A DNA stretch of 64,000 nucleotides from Flavobacterium cupriresistens (GTDB lineage: Bacteria > Bacteroidota > Bacteroidia > Flavobacteriales > Flavobacteriaceae): NCBI RefSeq assembly GCF_020911925.1, contig NZ_CP087134.1, forward strand, positions 5,394,001-5,458,000, written 5' to 3'. Shown here piece after piece: positions 53,168-61,961 of this stretch. The translations under genes were made by a program, and so were the position numbers. Every line of letters begins with the position of its first letter. Position 1 is the first letter of the stretch. A model generated the notes under the pieces. That model ran no database searches. It was not told the DNA's origin and saw nothing but the letters and a program-made list of their open reading frames with translations.

Positions 53168-55495
53168 ATGATAACAAACATCAATACCATTTTAGGCTGG
53201 TTTAAAACCGGAAAAAAGCCAACCCAAAAGCAATTTTGGGACACCTGGCAAAGTTTTTGGCATAAAGACGAACAAATTCCCCAAGCCAAGATAACCGATC
53301 TAACGGACGCACTAAATGCTAAAACAGAGAAAGTACAGTTTGAAGCCCACAAAATCGATAAAACCGCACACGCTTTTTTGTTTGAAGCTAAAGAAGACAA
53401 AAACCAAAAAGGTATTGCTGGCGGATACGCTCCATTAAACCATTTTACAAAATTAGCGAGTCAATATTTAGACATTGTAAATGATTTGATTTCCGGTGGT
53501 TCTGCTTCGCTTTTAAGTGCTGAACAGGGTATGATTTTGCAGGAGCAAATTAATACTATTACTATTTTGCTGACTTCAGACAATAGTAATCTGGACACAG
53601 TTCAAAAAATTGTAGATGCCATTGAAACTATCCAGGCTACTTTAAGTACTATTTTGGTAAACGATCTCACGAGCGGTGGAACTGCAAAAGCATTAACTGC
53701 CGAGATGGGAAAGCTATTAGAAAATAAAAAAGTAGACAAATCTCCTGGTAAAAGTTTACTTGCTGATACTGAAATCACCAGACTTGGTACACTTGCAAAT
53801 TACACTCATCCTGTTAATCATTCCCCTGATATTATTACTCAGAATCCCAATAATAGATTTGTAACAGATGACGAGAAAACGACTTGGAATACAAAACAAC
53901 CTGCATTAGGATTTATTCCTGAAAACGCTGCAAATAAAAATACCGTTAATGGTTATGCAGGGCTTGGTGCAGACGGAAAATTACTTTCTTCACAACTTCC
54001 TGCCCTAACTATAAACAACACTTTTGTAATTGCTTCCCAAGCAGAAATGTTGGCTTTAACAGTTGAAACCGGAGATATTGCAGTTAGAACCGATTTAAAC
54101 AAATCTTTCATTCTAAAAGGAACAAATCCAGCCGTACAATCAGATTGGCAGGAATTACTTACTCCTACCAGTGATGTTACAACGGTCTTTGGCCGTAATG
54201 GCGCTGTTACCTCCCAAAACGGAGATTATACGGCTAATCAGATTACGGAAACGGCAGAAAGAAAATTTCAATCGGCAACGCAACAAGCGTTTAATGATGC
54301 TACTTCCAGTATTCAGACACAATTAGACGCAAAAAAATCCAACGCCATCCATACAGGTGATGCGACCGGCGAAAATGTTTTAACGGTAAAAGGAATTAAT
54401 GGAACTTTACTTTCAGGATTGGCAACTGGTATTTTAAAGAATACAACGTCTACCGGAGTTCCTGTTATTGCCCAAGTTCGAACAGATTATGCTGAACCTA
54501 CAACAGCTCTGGAAACCGGTATTCTGAAAAACACCACTTCCAGCGGAGCCCATACCATTGCAGTAGCGAGCGATTTTCCAATCTTAAACCAAGATACAAC
54601 TGGCACAGCCAATAACGCAACAAATCTTGCCGGACAACCTGCCTCCTATTACGCACCAATTTATTCCCCTAGACTTTTGGGGGCACCAACAGCAATAACC
54701 CCAGCGCCGGGATCCGATTCCAGTCAAATAGCAACACTTGGTTATGTTACCATTATAGATAGTGACAATGTGAAGAAAACCGGAAGTCAAACTATAAGTG
54801 GTCATAAAACTTTTAACAACTTTGTAATGCTAGATTACGGTACGCTTTTTCTAAAACGACCAGACAATTCTGCCTACAATATGTTAACTGCAATAGAGGA
54901 TGGAATGCTGCTTAGCCCCAATTCTAACGGTAATTTTAAAACTGAAATAAGCTCCCATGGAATAAAATTTGGCAGATCATCGGTTCAGGCAGAACTTAAT
55001 ACCGATAATTTAACCGCCTCAAGAACCTTTCTAGTACCGAACAAATCCGGAACATTAGCCTTGAAAGATGATTTTATAGTAACATCTCCCGGTAACACCG
55101 TAAATCCGGCATTCATAATTCCAAACGGACAGTTAACCACGACCCCGCAAAATGGAGCGATAGAGCGTGACTCTAGTGGAATATTATGGGAAACTCATGC
55201 CGGAGTAAGAGATAAAATAAGCGTACCTGACGTTCCATACAAAAGTATCACGAATCTAAACACTTTATTTACGGGTTACAGACGAAGCTCGGTCAACACC
55301 TGTCAGGTACATACCGAAAGTGCTTTTTGTCCTGAGACAGGCACCTCCGCAACATGGGGAATACTAACCAGTTGTAAAACAGATGACACTGAAGATTACG
55401 GAATCCAAACCTATGTATCAATGGGTGCAGTACCTAATACTTATGTTCGAAATTGTAAAAATGGAATCTGGACAACGTGGACAAAATTAAGCTAG
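53168..55495 (+). CDS. Tail-fibre-like protein (paralogue C)
   Basis: The product has 775 residues. The N-terminal ~75 residues are the shared attachment region (ILGWFKTGKKPTQKQFWDTW). Next come GGYAPLNHFTKLASQYLD, a helical segment (LLTSDNSNLDTVQKIVDAIE), FVTDDEKTTWNTKQ and VFGRNGAVTSQNGDYTANQI, all standard long-fibre modules. The C-terminal ~90 residues (NLNTLFTGYRRSSVNTCQVH, then TWGILTSCKTDDTEDYGIQ, ending NGIWTTWTKLS) form the fibre-tip domain common to phages, where WTxWxxLS ends the chain. Receptor choice probably lies there. Confidence 0.87.
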   Translation: MITNINTILGWFKTGKKPTQKQFWDTWQSFWHKDEQIPQAKITDLTDALNAKTEKVQFEAHKIDKTAHAFLFEAKEDKNQKGIAGGYAPLNHFTKLASQYLDIVNDLISGGSASLLSAEQGMILQEQINTITILLTSDNSNLDTVQKIVDAIETIQATLSTILVNDLTSGGTAKALTAEMGKLLENKKVDKSPGKSLLADTEITRLGTLANYTHPVNHSPDIITQNPNNRFVTDDEKTTWNTKQPALGFIPENAANKNTVNGYAGLGADGKLLSSQLPALTINNTFVIASQAEMLALTVETGDIAVRTDLNKSFILKGTNPAVQSDWQELLTPTSDVTTVFGRNGAVTSQNGDYTANQITETAERKFQSATQQAFNDATSSIQTQLDAKKSNAIHTGDATGENVLTVKGINGTLLSGLATGILKNTTSTGVPVIAQVRTDYAEPTTALETGILKNTTSSGAHTIAVASDFPILNQDTTGTANNATNLAGQPASYYAPIYSPRLLGAPTAITPAPGSDSSQIATLGYVTIIDSDNVKKTGSQTISGHKTFNNFVMLDYGTLFLKRPDNSAYNMLTAIEDGMLLSPNSNGNFKTEISSHGIKFGRSSVQAELNTDNLTASRTFLVPNKSGTLALKDDFIVTSPGNTVNPAFIIPNGQLTTTPQNGAIERDSSGILWETHAGVRDKISVPDVPYKSITNLNTLFTGYRRSSVNTCQVHTESAFCPETGTSATWGILTSCKTDDTEDYGIQTYVSMGAVPNTYVRNCKNGIWTTWTKLS

Positions 55496-55541
55496 ACATC
55501 AAATCCAAAAACAAATAGCTTCTAAATAATAAAAAATAGTG

Positions 55542-55587
55542 CATCAAAGTCTATTCGAGCTTTTAAGCTTTCTTGTAGACTTTGATG
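55542..55587 (+). terminator. Terminator after fibre C
   Basis: CATCAAAGTCTA (55542-55553) pairs over 12 bp with TAGACTTTGATG (55576-55587), followed by a T-rich stretch (TACTTTGTTTG). Confidence 0.75.
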
Positions 55588-55702
55588 TACTTTGTTTGTA
55601 AAAAACAAATGGTAAATATTGCCAAACTAACGCAATTCTAAAACCAACAACCACCACAACATAACGTGCTGTTAACCAACAATAAACAGTTACTATTTTC
55701 TA

Positions 55703-55766
55703 CTGAAACTACAGAATCCAAGAGTCCAATTTTTCTTTTTTTCTCTTCTTGTGAACTACTTTTACA
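55703..55766 (+). promoter_or_regulatory. Tail-locus promoter module, copy driving the baseplate operon
   Basis: CTGAAACTACAGAATCCA starts at 55703 and TACTTTTACA at 55757, 54 bp apart, with the same T/C-rich filler as the copy at 52953. The leader to the first gene at 55892 is about 120 nt. The 396-bp gap 55496-55891 holds only this module and the terminator of fibre C. Confidence 0.75.
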
Positions 55767-55891
55767 TACGCTAATGCTACTGTCAGTACGCCTGACAAGA
55801 GCAATTATTCCCTTTCATTTTCAGCTTATTTTAAAGCAAAACCTCAACAATTGTAGATCAATTTTAATAATCAAATAACAATAAACTAATT

Positions 55892-56086
55892 ATGGATTAT
55901 ACACCAAAAGACCTGGGAGAAACACCTAGACCACCGGACATGAGTGCTTTTAAAAATCCCCTGGCACAACCATCGCAAGGAAACATTTTTATAGACAGTT
56001 TTACGATTAGTCCTTTAAGCCCAACTGAAAAAAAGGAAAGCTTGTCTGAAGCCATAAAGAAAGAAAGCAGAGACAGCGCTATTTAG
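55892..56086 (+). CDS. Small protein of the baseplate operon, unknown
   Basis: The product has 64 residues, Pro-rich at the start (DYTPKDLGETPRPPDMSAF) and charged at the end (TEKKESLSEAIKKESRDSAI). There is no membrane segment or known motif. It is the first gene after the promoter module and 76 nt ahead of the chaperone-like gene. Position would suit a small tail-assembly protein, but I do not recognise it. Confidence 0.55.
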   Translation: MDYTPKDLGETPRPPDMSAFKNPLAQPSQGNIFIDSFTISPLSPTEKKESLSEAIKKESRDSAI

Positions 56087-56162
56087 AGTCAAATGCTGCA
56101 AAAAACTTTTAGAGCTACTTCCGGTTCCCCTTAAAACGACCTAATTTATAAAATCACAAAAA

Positions 56163-56633
56163 ATGCCAGACGAAACTGCCCTTCAAAAACTAAAAGAAAA
56201 ATACGGAACGGTATTAAAACTTACTTCCGACGATCAATCGACCACTGCTTACTGCAAAAAACCATCCTTTACTACATTTCTAAAATACCAAAAGATATAC
56301 AAGGACAATCCGCATGAAGCCATCTTGTATTTATTTAAAGAATGCGTGCTTGAAAAAGAAAATTATGAAGACGAATTCATGCTTTCTGCAGGAAATTCGC
56401 TTGTAGCCACGATAAAAGCAGATAGCGAATTTACAATCGATGCCACACCCCAAAGAGATGAATTTAAAAAGTCGGCTGCTCTTATCAGACAGGCTTTTCA
56501 GGTAGATCCGTATCAATTATCGATGGACGAGTTTTACAAATTACTCGAAGAAGCCCTGTGGCTGCAAAAACACAACGAGATAAGACTGGAAAATACCTTT
56601 ATCACAGCCTTTGCTAAAACATTTTCAAACTAA
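56163..56633 (+). CDS. Tail-assembly-chaperone-like protein
   Basis: The product has 156 residues. The opening LQKLKEKYGTVLKLTSDD, then TTAYCKKPSFTTFLKYQKIY, resembles a family found in Bacteroidota tail loci in which a small protein begins '...KxKxGxVxxLTVDGxxxYLKKPDRKTL'. The rest is mainly helical (SAALIRQAFQVDPYQLSMDEF). In long-tailed phages such proteins keep the tape measure soluble. No tape measure is found next to it here, so the call is tentative. Confidence 0.55.
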   Translation: MPDETALQKLKEKYGTVLKLTSDDQSTTAYCKKPSFTTFLKYQKIYKDNPHEAILYLFKECVLEKENYEDEFMLSAGNSLVATIKADSEFTIDATPQRDEFKKSAALIRQAFQVDPYQLSMDEFYKLLEEALWLQKHNEIRLENTFITAFAKTFSN

Positions 56634-56653
56634 AAATAAAAAAAGAAATACGT

Positions 56654-57211
56654 ATGAAATTCAATTTTAATGTAAACGAAATTTTAGACTCCAAAGACAA
56701 CGAATATACCGGTATTAACTATAACAAATCGGAATCGAAAGATTTTATTATAGACAAAACGGGCGGTGAATTTAATCTGAGAGTTTTTGCTCCTTTGGTT
56801 TTCGAACCTCTGGTAAAAAAAGATCTTACCCTTCCCAGCTTGCGAATCGATGCTGTTACCGTTAATCTAAATCGTTCAAAAACCATAAAAAAAGAGAGCA
56901 TCGAAGGAAGAGATTCAACGATCAAAGAACATATTACCAATGGCGATTTTAGTATTTCTATTGACGGATTGATTGCGAATGAAAAAGGGGATGAATACCC
57001 AAAAGAAAAACTTTTTTTATTGAAACAATTTCTAAATGCTCCCTATTCCTTAAGAATTACGCATGCCATTTTGAATCGATTTGGAATTTACGAGTTAGTA
57101 ATCGATTCCTACTCTATCCCATCTATTTCGGGAACAAAAAACATTCAAAAATTTACTGCCAGTGCGACCTCAGATGAAACCGTAGAACTAATAATTAGAG
57201 ACAATGTTTAA
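56654..57211 (+). CDS. DUF6046-type tail/baseplate protein
   Basis: The product has 185 residues. The layout fits the DUF6046 family of Bacteroidota phages: LPSLRIDAVTVNLNRSKTIK, then IEGRDSTIKEHITNGDFSIS, then IDGLIANEKGDEYPKEKLFL and FGIYELVIDSYSIPSISGTK, then FTASATSDETVEL. Members sit just before the baseplate hub and may take the place of the LysM-type tail-tube-to-baseplate connector. It overlaps the hub gene by 8 nt, so assembly partners are likely translated together. Confidence 0.7.
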   Translation: MKFNFNVNEILDSKDNEYTGINYNKSESKDFIIDKTGGEFNLRVFAPLVFEPLVKKDLTLPSLRIDAVTVNLNRSKTIKKESIEGRDSTIKEHITNGDFSISIDGLIANEKGDEYPKEKLFLLKQFLNAPYSLRITHAILNRFGIYELVIDSYSIPSISGTKNIQKFTASATSDETVELIIRDNV

Positions 57212-58505
57212 ACTAAATGCTAAAATTAGAGTCTACGAAACGGTAAAACTTATCCCAACTCCGAAGTTCTACGAATTTACCTATGTAAAAAATGTAGACA
57301 TCAGCAGTTCGTATAAATCGCTTACCGATACGGCTACTCTTGTAATGCCAAAAAAAGTATATACCGATACCAAAGATTTTGATCAGAATCTGTTTTCGAA
57401 TGCAAGTGGTAAAGAAAAATCAATTCATGATTTTTTTAAACTGGAAAATTTTATTGAAATATTTTTAGGCTATGACGGCGATTACAAATCGGCTTTTCGA
57501 GGGTATATAACCGGAGTCCAATCAGACATCAATGCGACTATATCTTGTGAAGACATGATGTATGCTTTAAAAAAGATAAAAGCAGTAAAAAATGATGATG
57601 TTCAGAATCCGAATGATGTCCTTAATGTTGTTGCCGCAAACCCTACTATAAATGTTGAAAATTTTAATCCTAAAACGTTCTTCGAAAAAAGAATCAGAGA
57701 GCTAAAATTACCTTTTAAAGTAAATGCGCTTAACGAGGAATTAGGTAACATCATGATCAACAGAAACCATAGTCTGGCACAGATATTTGAAATGCTCAAA
57801 GATCGCGGGATTTTCACCTATTTTAAAATCGAAAAAACAGGGCCGGTACTTACCATTACCAATAATCCACAGCAATATACGGCCACTGAATTAGGAGGTT
57901 TTATCGATCGAAATTTTATTAAAAGTCCATTAGTAGGAGCGATTACAAAAAAACTAATCAATAAAGGTCTTGACTTGTTAAGTTCCCAATTAAACAAAGT
58001 AATGCAAGTCATTCCCGGAGGTTTTTTAGGAAAAGCACTTTTCAGGTTTCATTACAATATTATAGAAGACAAATTGGTAGTAGTGAACGAGTCCACGAAG
58101 AATACCCGTACACGAGTAGAAAAATACTTTAAAAACTCAAACACTCCCATTTATATTGAATTAGGCGACCCCAACGGACAGTTAATCAAAACCCATGTAT
58201 TGCATAGTGATACAGATGAATTACCTACAGATCCAACGGCTTTTAAAAAAGCTGCTGCAGAAACTGCTGCAGAATTGTTCCAACATGCCGCTTTCAGAGC
58301 AATGGGATCTAAACCAAGTGGTTTTGAAGGTTCTTTTCTCACTTTTGGCGAGCCGTTTGTGCGTCCTACAGATAAAGTGATTCTTGAAAATGCAATGGAT
58401 ATTGAAAAAAACGGAACTTTTCAGGTCGAGAAAGTAGAACGAAGTTATGGCGAGAACGGTTACAGACAAAGGATTTATATAGGTAGAAGAGTCGAAGCAA
58501 TATAA
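57204..58505 (+). CDS. Baseplate hub protein (phage late control gpD / gp27-like)
   Basis: The product has 433 residues. The first third has the hub fold pattern: VDISSSYKSLTDTATLVMPK, then FIEIFLGYDGDYKSAFRGYI, then TGVQSDINATISCEDMMYAL. A second domain follows (NIMINRNHSLAQIFEMLKDR, then GIFTYFKIEKTGPVLTITNN), matching the duplicated tube-like domains of gp27/gpD. The C-terminus (ILENAMDIEKNGTFQVEKVE, then RSYGENGYRQRIYIGRR) is typical of gpD. Trimers of such proteins connect the tube to the spike, whose gene follows after 10 nt. Confidence 0.8.
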   Translation: MFKLNAKIRVYETVKLIPTPKFYEFTYVKNVDISSSYKSLTDTATLVMPKKVYTDTKDFDQNLFSNASGKEKSIHDFFKLENFIEIFLGYDGDYKSAFRGYITGVQSDINATISCEDMMYALKKIKAVKNDDVQNPNDVLNVVAANPTINVENFNPKTFFEKRIRELKLPFKVNALNEELGNIMINRNHSLAQIFEMLKDRGIFTYFKIEKTGPVLTITNNPQQYTATELGGFIDRNFIKSPLVGAITKKLINKGLDLLSSQLNKVMQVIPGGFLGKALFRFHYNIIEDKLVVVNESTKNTRTRVEKYFKNSNTPIYIELGDPNGQLIKTHVLHSDTDELPTDPTAFKKAAAETAAELFQHAAFRAMGSKPSGFEGSFLTFGEPFVRPTDKVILENAMDIEKNGTFQVEKVERSYGENGYRQRIYIGRRVEAI

Positions 58506-58515
58506 AAATACACAA

Positions 58516-59523
58516 ATGGAAAATATAACAGATCTAGTAAAAAATGTTGCTGCTAAAAATCAACGTATTGAAACTTTTGCGGCAAGAGTCATTGAAATAA
58601 ACAAAGAGCAAGCATCACTTCATAATCCCGAAGATGCTTATACCGTAAACATTATGCGAGGCGATGGCGCCATACTTAAAAATGTACGACTAAAAGCCTC
58701 CATTCAGGATTTAGAGCACGGAATTATCACAATTCCTAAAAAAGACAGCTGGGTTTTGGCTACTATAATAGACGGAGTTGAAACCCGTGCCTTTATTTCG
58801 CAATATGCTGAAGTCGACAGAGTAATGGGGCGCATACAAGCCACAAGTGATCCCAAATTGTTTTTTGATTATAGCGCCGATGGTACCAAACTGCATATTC
58901 GTTACATGAAAACAGATACCGAAGGCGAAAGTAATGAGGCCAAAATTACAGATGTCGCTAAAATAGAGTTTGATAAAGACCAAAATTTTAAAATCAGCTA
59001 CTTTGATGCTGACGAAAAACCATTGGCCGTTACCCATTTTTCGCCAGACAGTCTCACCGCTACTTTTAACTCAGTTAAAGATAATGTTGTAACGGAGGGT
59101 TCCGTCTTAAAAATCACAAAAAATACAACAGACCTAAAAATAAATGATGATAAAGGTAAAAAACGGACTAGTTTACTACTAAAACCAAGTAATATCTCGG
59201 CTCGTTTATTTAATGAAGATGAAAAGGAAAAGCTAACATTTGAACTGAGTGGTAACGAAAAGGCAGAAATAAAACTTACAGATTCAAATGATACCATTCT
59301 ATTAGAGAAAGATAAAATTCAATTAAAAAAAGATCCCAACAATTTAATTGAACTTTTAGGTCAAAATGGTGTTAATATACTGACTTCCGGTAATATTAAT
59401 TTAAAAGGAGCAAATATAAATATCGATGCCAGCACCAATATAAGTATTAAAGCAAATAGCGAAATAATAGTAGAAGCCGCTAAGGATACGACCATAAAAG
59501 GAGATAACGTACTAATTAATTAA
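58516..59523 (+). CDS. Central spike protein (gpV/gp5/VgrG-type)
   Basis: The product has 335 residues. An OB-fold domain lies at ~30-100 (ASLHNPEDAYTVNIMRGDGA, then GIITIPKKDSWVLATIIDG), the usual base of spikes. A middle beta part leads into the C-terminal triple beta-helix with short repeats (NINLKGANINIDASTNISI, then KANSEIIVEAAKDTTIKGDN). There is no enzyme domain in the spike itself. It lies 3 nt before the PAAR-like tip gene, the canonical order for contractile injection machines. Confidence 0.85.
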   Translation: MENITDLVKNVAAKNQRIETFAARVIEINKEQASLHNPEDAYTVNIMRGDGAILKNVRLKASIQDLEHGIITIPKKDSWVLATIIDGVETRAFISQYAEVDRVMGRIQATSDPKLFFDYSADGTKLHIRYMKTDTEGESNEAKITDVAKIEFDKDQNFKISYFDADEKPLAVTHFSPDSLTATFNSVKDNVVTEGSVLKITKNTTDLKINDDKGKKRTSLLLKPSNISARLFNEDEKEKLTFELSGNEKAEIKLTDSNDTILLEKDKIQLKKDPNNLIELLGQNGVNILTSGNINLKGANINIDASTNISIKANSEIIVEAAKDTTIKGDNVLIN

Positions 59524-59526
59524 ATT

Positions 59527-61617
59527 ATGGCCAAATATATATGTAACGGTGCTACGTGTAAATGTTCTTCGGGAACTAAAGACGGCGCATTAAAGGTTGA
59601 ATCTCAAAGCAAAATTTTTATCCAGAATAAATTAATGGCTACTGAAAACGAAAAAACGTTTTTAGAAAATTTTGGCGAATGCAACAGTAAAAGCCCTTCT
59701 ATCCCATGCGTACCCAATATCCTTACCCCTTGGAGTAGCCCAAAAAGCAATGTTCTTCAGAATAAACACAAAGGGTTATTAGAAGCTTCTACTGTGATGT
59801 GTGCTAATCTTGGGAAAATTAATATTTTAGATTCTAAACAATCTCAAACAAAAAATGTCAAACTTGGAGATTACTCATCTGAGCCAAAAGAAATATCAAA
59901 GGTGTATGCCAAAGTCAGAACTTTAGAATCTTATAAGGGGGAATTTGGTTTTGATTGGATAGATGTACATCCGGAAACAATGGATATCGAAAAAATACAA
60001 GGCATTCCCTTTGAAAATGTTGAATACTTTTATAAAAAAGGAAAATCACCACAAGAATTAGGGAATATCATAGCTAAAAGTACTGATGAGGCAGGCGCAA
60101 TTCAAGCTGTTCAAGAAAATTACGGACTAATCAATTTTTGTAATCATGTTGACATCCCTTTCGTTTTATTAAAACCAATTCAAGAAATAACATTGGATCT
60201 TGAAGTCTTTTTTGAAGGAGAAAGCCAGGATGATTATATATCTATTACAGGTGATGAATTTTATGATTTTAAAATTGTAGGAGAAGAAGAAAGAAAAGAT
60301 AAAAATGACAAAACGACAAAGAAAAAAATAGTAGCTAATGAAAAGCTCCTCCTTACAATAAAATGTTTGAAAGAATCGTTAGACAAAACCTACTATTTTT
60401 TACACAGTGGCATAAATGGACCCCGTGAAGTTGGAGGTCTTAGTCTGATCGAAAACAAAGTCTTGAAGCTAAAGTTTAGAGTTATTGCTTTGGTCTCAAA
60501 CGAAGGAAATCCTAATACAAAAGCAAAAGCACTTTTCGAAAAATTCAGGGACAATGGCATTACAAAACACCTCGACGAAAACTCGTTGAATCAGGCTGGT
60601 TATAAAATTGAAATTGAAAATGAGGAAATGTTTGACAATTTAGAAAATCCTTCTCTTAATCTTGACGATTACTTATATGCTTTTGACAAGGAAGATTGGA
60701 CAAATAAAAACTATTATAATGCAGGAATGCTCTTCAAAAATATTAAAGTTGATACTGGTAAAAAAGATCCAGAAGGAAACCCAATTACAGTAACTAAGCA
60801 TATAGATTTTGTAACAATTGAGGAGTATATCAAAAAGCTAAAAAGAAAAAATAAACTTTATTCGGGCGGTCTAATTATTCTAACTGACAGTAGATCTATG
60901 GGCACAACAGGAGCTTTTAGCAGATTCAATCCTTTTAACCATTATGCTTTATTTGTATACGCTACTAATATTGGGTCCAAACAAACCTATTCTCACGAAA
61001 TTGGGCATATGTTAGGACTTAATCACACTTTTTATTTAGGAGATGAAGGTTTTAAAGAAAAATGGAATGAGTTGGAAAACTCTAAAAATGATATTCTCAA
61101 AATCCAAAATAATGCATCCCCAATATTTGGAAACTCGGAAATAACAACTAAACGATCACTAATTTTAGATGCATTAAATAAAACCAATGCTGTTTTTCGA
61201 AATGATATTAGAAAAAGAAAGATTGAATATAATAAAACAAAGAACTCTACGGGAAATTTCATATGGGATAAAAAACCTGTTAGTAAAAAAGTGTTTTTAG
61301 AAAAATCACTAGCAGCTATTACTGAAAAAGAAAATCAAGAAAAGTCAAACACTCAAGCTATTAAAGAATTCTCGTTAAAAAAGGATACTATTTATATCGA
61401 TTATACTAAGATTGATAACTCTACCTTTTTTATTCTGAAAGAGAATTATTTGTCAATAAAAAAAGATTATTTAAAATATTACTCTTTTTTCCTCACAAAA
61501 AATTATTTACTTTATAAAAAAGGTTCAACAAAAAATATGATGGATTATTCCTCCAACCAAGAGCGAATTCAATTTCATCAGATAAAAATAATGAGAGACG
61601 ATTATGAGTACTATTGA
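59527..61617 (+). CDS. DUF4280 (PAAR-like) spike-tip protein fused to a metzincin protease domain
   Basis: The product has 696 residues. Residues 1-120 are a DUF4280 domain: YICNGATCKCSSGTKDGALK, IQNKLMATENEKTF, FGECNSKSPSIPCVPN, PW, and VMCANLGKINI. DUF4280 is PAAR-like, and its Cys pattern binds a metal at the needle tip. A beta-rich linker at ~140-330 follows, then a protease domain at ~340-696 with HEIGHMLGLNH at 490-500 (HExxHxxGxxH zinc site) and a Met-turn candidate NMMDYS near 671. Together these define a metzincin. This is the layout of a specialised effector carried into a target cell on the spike. No adjacent immunity gene is seen; the next gene is a repressor on the other strand. 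Confidence 0.88.
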   Translation: MAKYICNGATCKCSSGTKDGALKVESQSKIFIQNKLMATENEKTFLENFGECNSKSPSIPCVPNILTPWSSPKSNVLQNKHKGLLEASTVMCANLGKINILDSKQSQTKNVKLGDYSSEPKEISKVYAKVRTLESYKGEFGFDWIDVHPETMDIEKIQGIPFENVEYFYKKGKSPQELGNIIAKSTDEAGAIQAVQENYGLINFCNHVDIPFVLLKPIQEITLDLEVFFEGESQDDYISITGDEFYDFKIVGEEERKDKNDKTTKKKIVANEKLLLTIKCLKESLDKTYYFLHSGINGPREVGGLSLIENKVLKLKFRVIALVSNEGNPNTKAKALFEKFRDNGITKHLDENSLNQAGYKIEIENEEMFDNLENPSLNLDDYLYAFDKEDWTNKNYYNAGMLFKNIKVDTGKKDPEGNPITVTKHIDFVTIEEYIKKLKRKNKLYSGGLIILTDSRSMGTTGAFSRFNPFNHYALFVYATNIGSKQTYSHEIGHMLGLNHTFYLGDEGFKEKWNELENSKNDILKIQNNASPIFGNSEITTKRSLILDALNKTNAVFRNDIRKRKIEYNKTKNSTGNFIWDKKPVSKKVFLEKSLAAITEKENQEKSNTQAIKEFSLKKDTIYIDYTKIDNSTFFILKENYLSIKKDYLKYYSFFLTKNYLLYKKGSTKNMMDYSSNQERIQFHQIKIMRDDYEYY

Positions 61618-61689
61618 ATTAATTACAAAAACAATATAGATCCCTTTCATTAAAACTAAGAAAACTTTTCGTGCAAACTTTTGTCCATT

Positions 61690-61754
61690 TGTCAGGCTGA
61701 GCGGAGTCGAAGCCCTTATTATTTAACAAGCCTTCGACTCCGCTCAGGGTGACA
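61690..61754. repeat. REP-like inverted repeat
   Basis: CTGAGCGGAGTCGAAG (61697-61712) pairs perfectly with CTTCGACTCCGCTCAG (61732-61747). TGTCA and TGACA flank it, with a GG/GG mismatch between. Hairpins with this GAGCGGAGTCGAAG core are scattered widely in flavobacterial genomes. The sequence is much GC-richer than its surroundings. The rest of the 344-bp gap 61618-61961 holds only the terminator at 61910. Confidence 0.85.
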
Positions 61755-61909
61755 ATCGTATAAAAAAAATCGATTAATACCTTGTAAAACCTTTCTTAAC
61801 CGCTAATATTTGTCCTATTTCTCAAAAAAAACCTTTGCAGACCTTACCTTAAATACATTACCAATATTTAAAAAAGTTTACATTTTATTCACTTAAAAAC
61901 ATCTAAAAT

Positions 61910-61950
61910 AAACGAGGCTATCAAAAAGTAATTTTTAGATAGCCTCGTTT
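61910..61950. terminator. Bidirectional terminator between the tip gene and the repressor gene
   Basis: AAACGAGGCTATC (61910-61922) pairs over 13 bp with GATAGCCTCGTTT (61938-61950); T-rich ends occur in both directions. It separates the converging spike-tip and repressor transcripts. Confidence 0.85.
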
Positions 61951-61961
61951 TTGCTTTTGTA

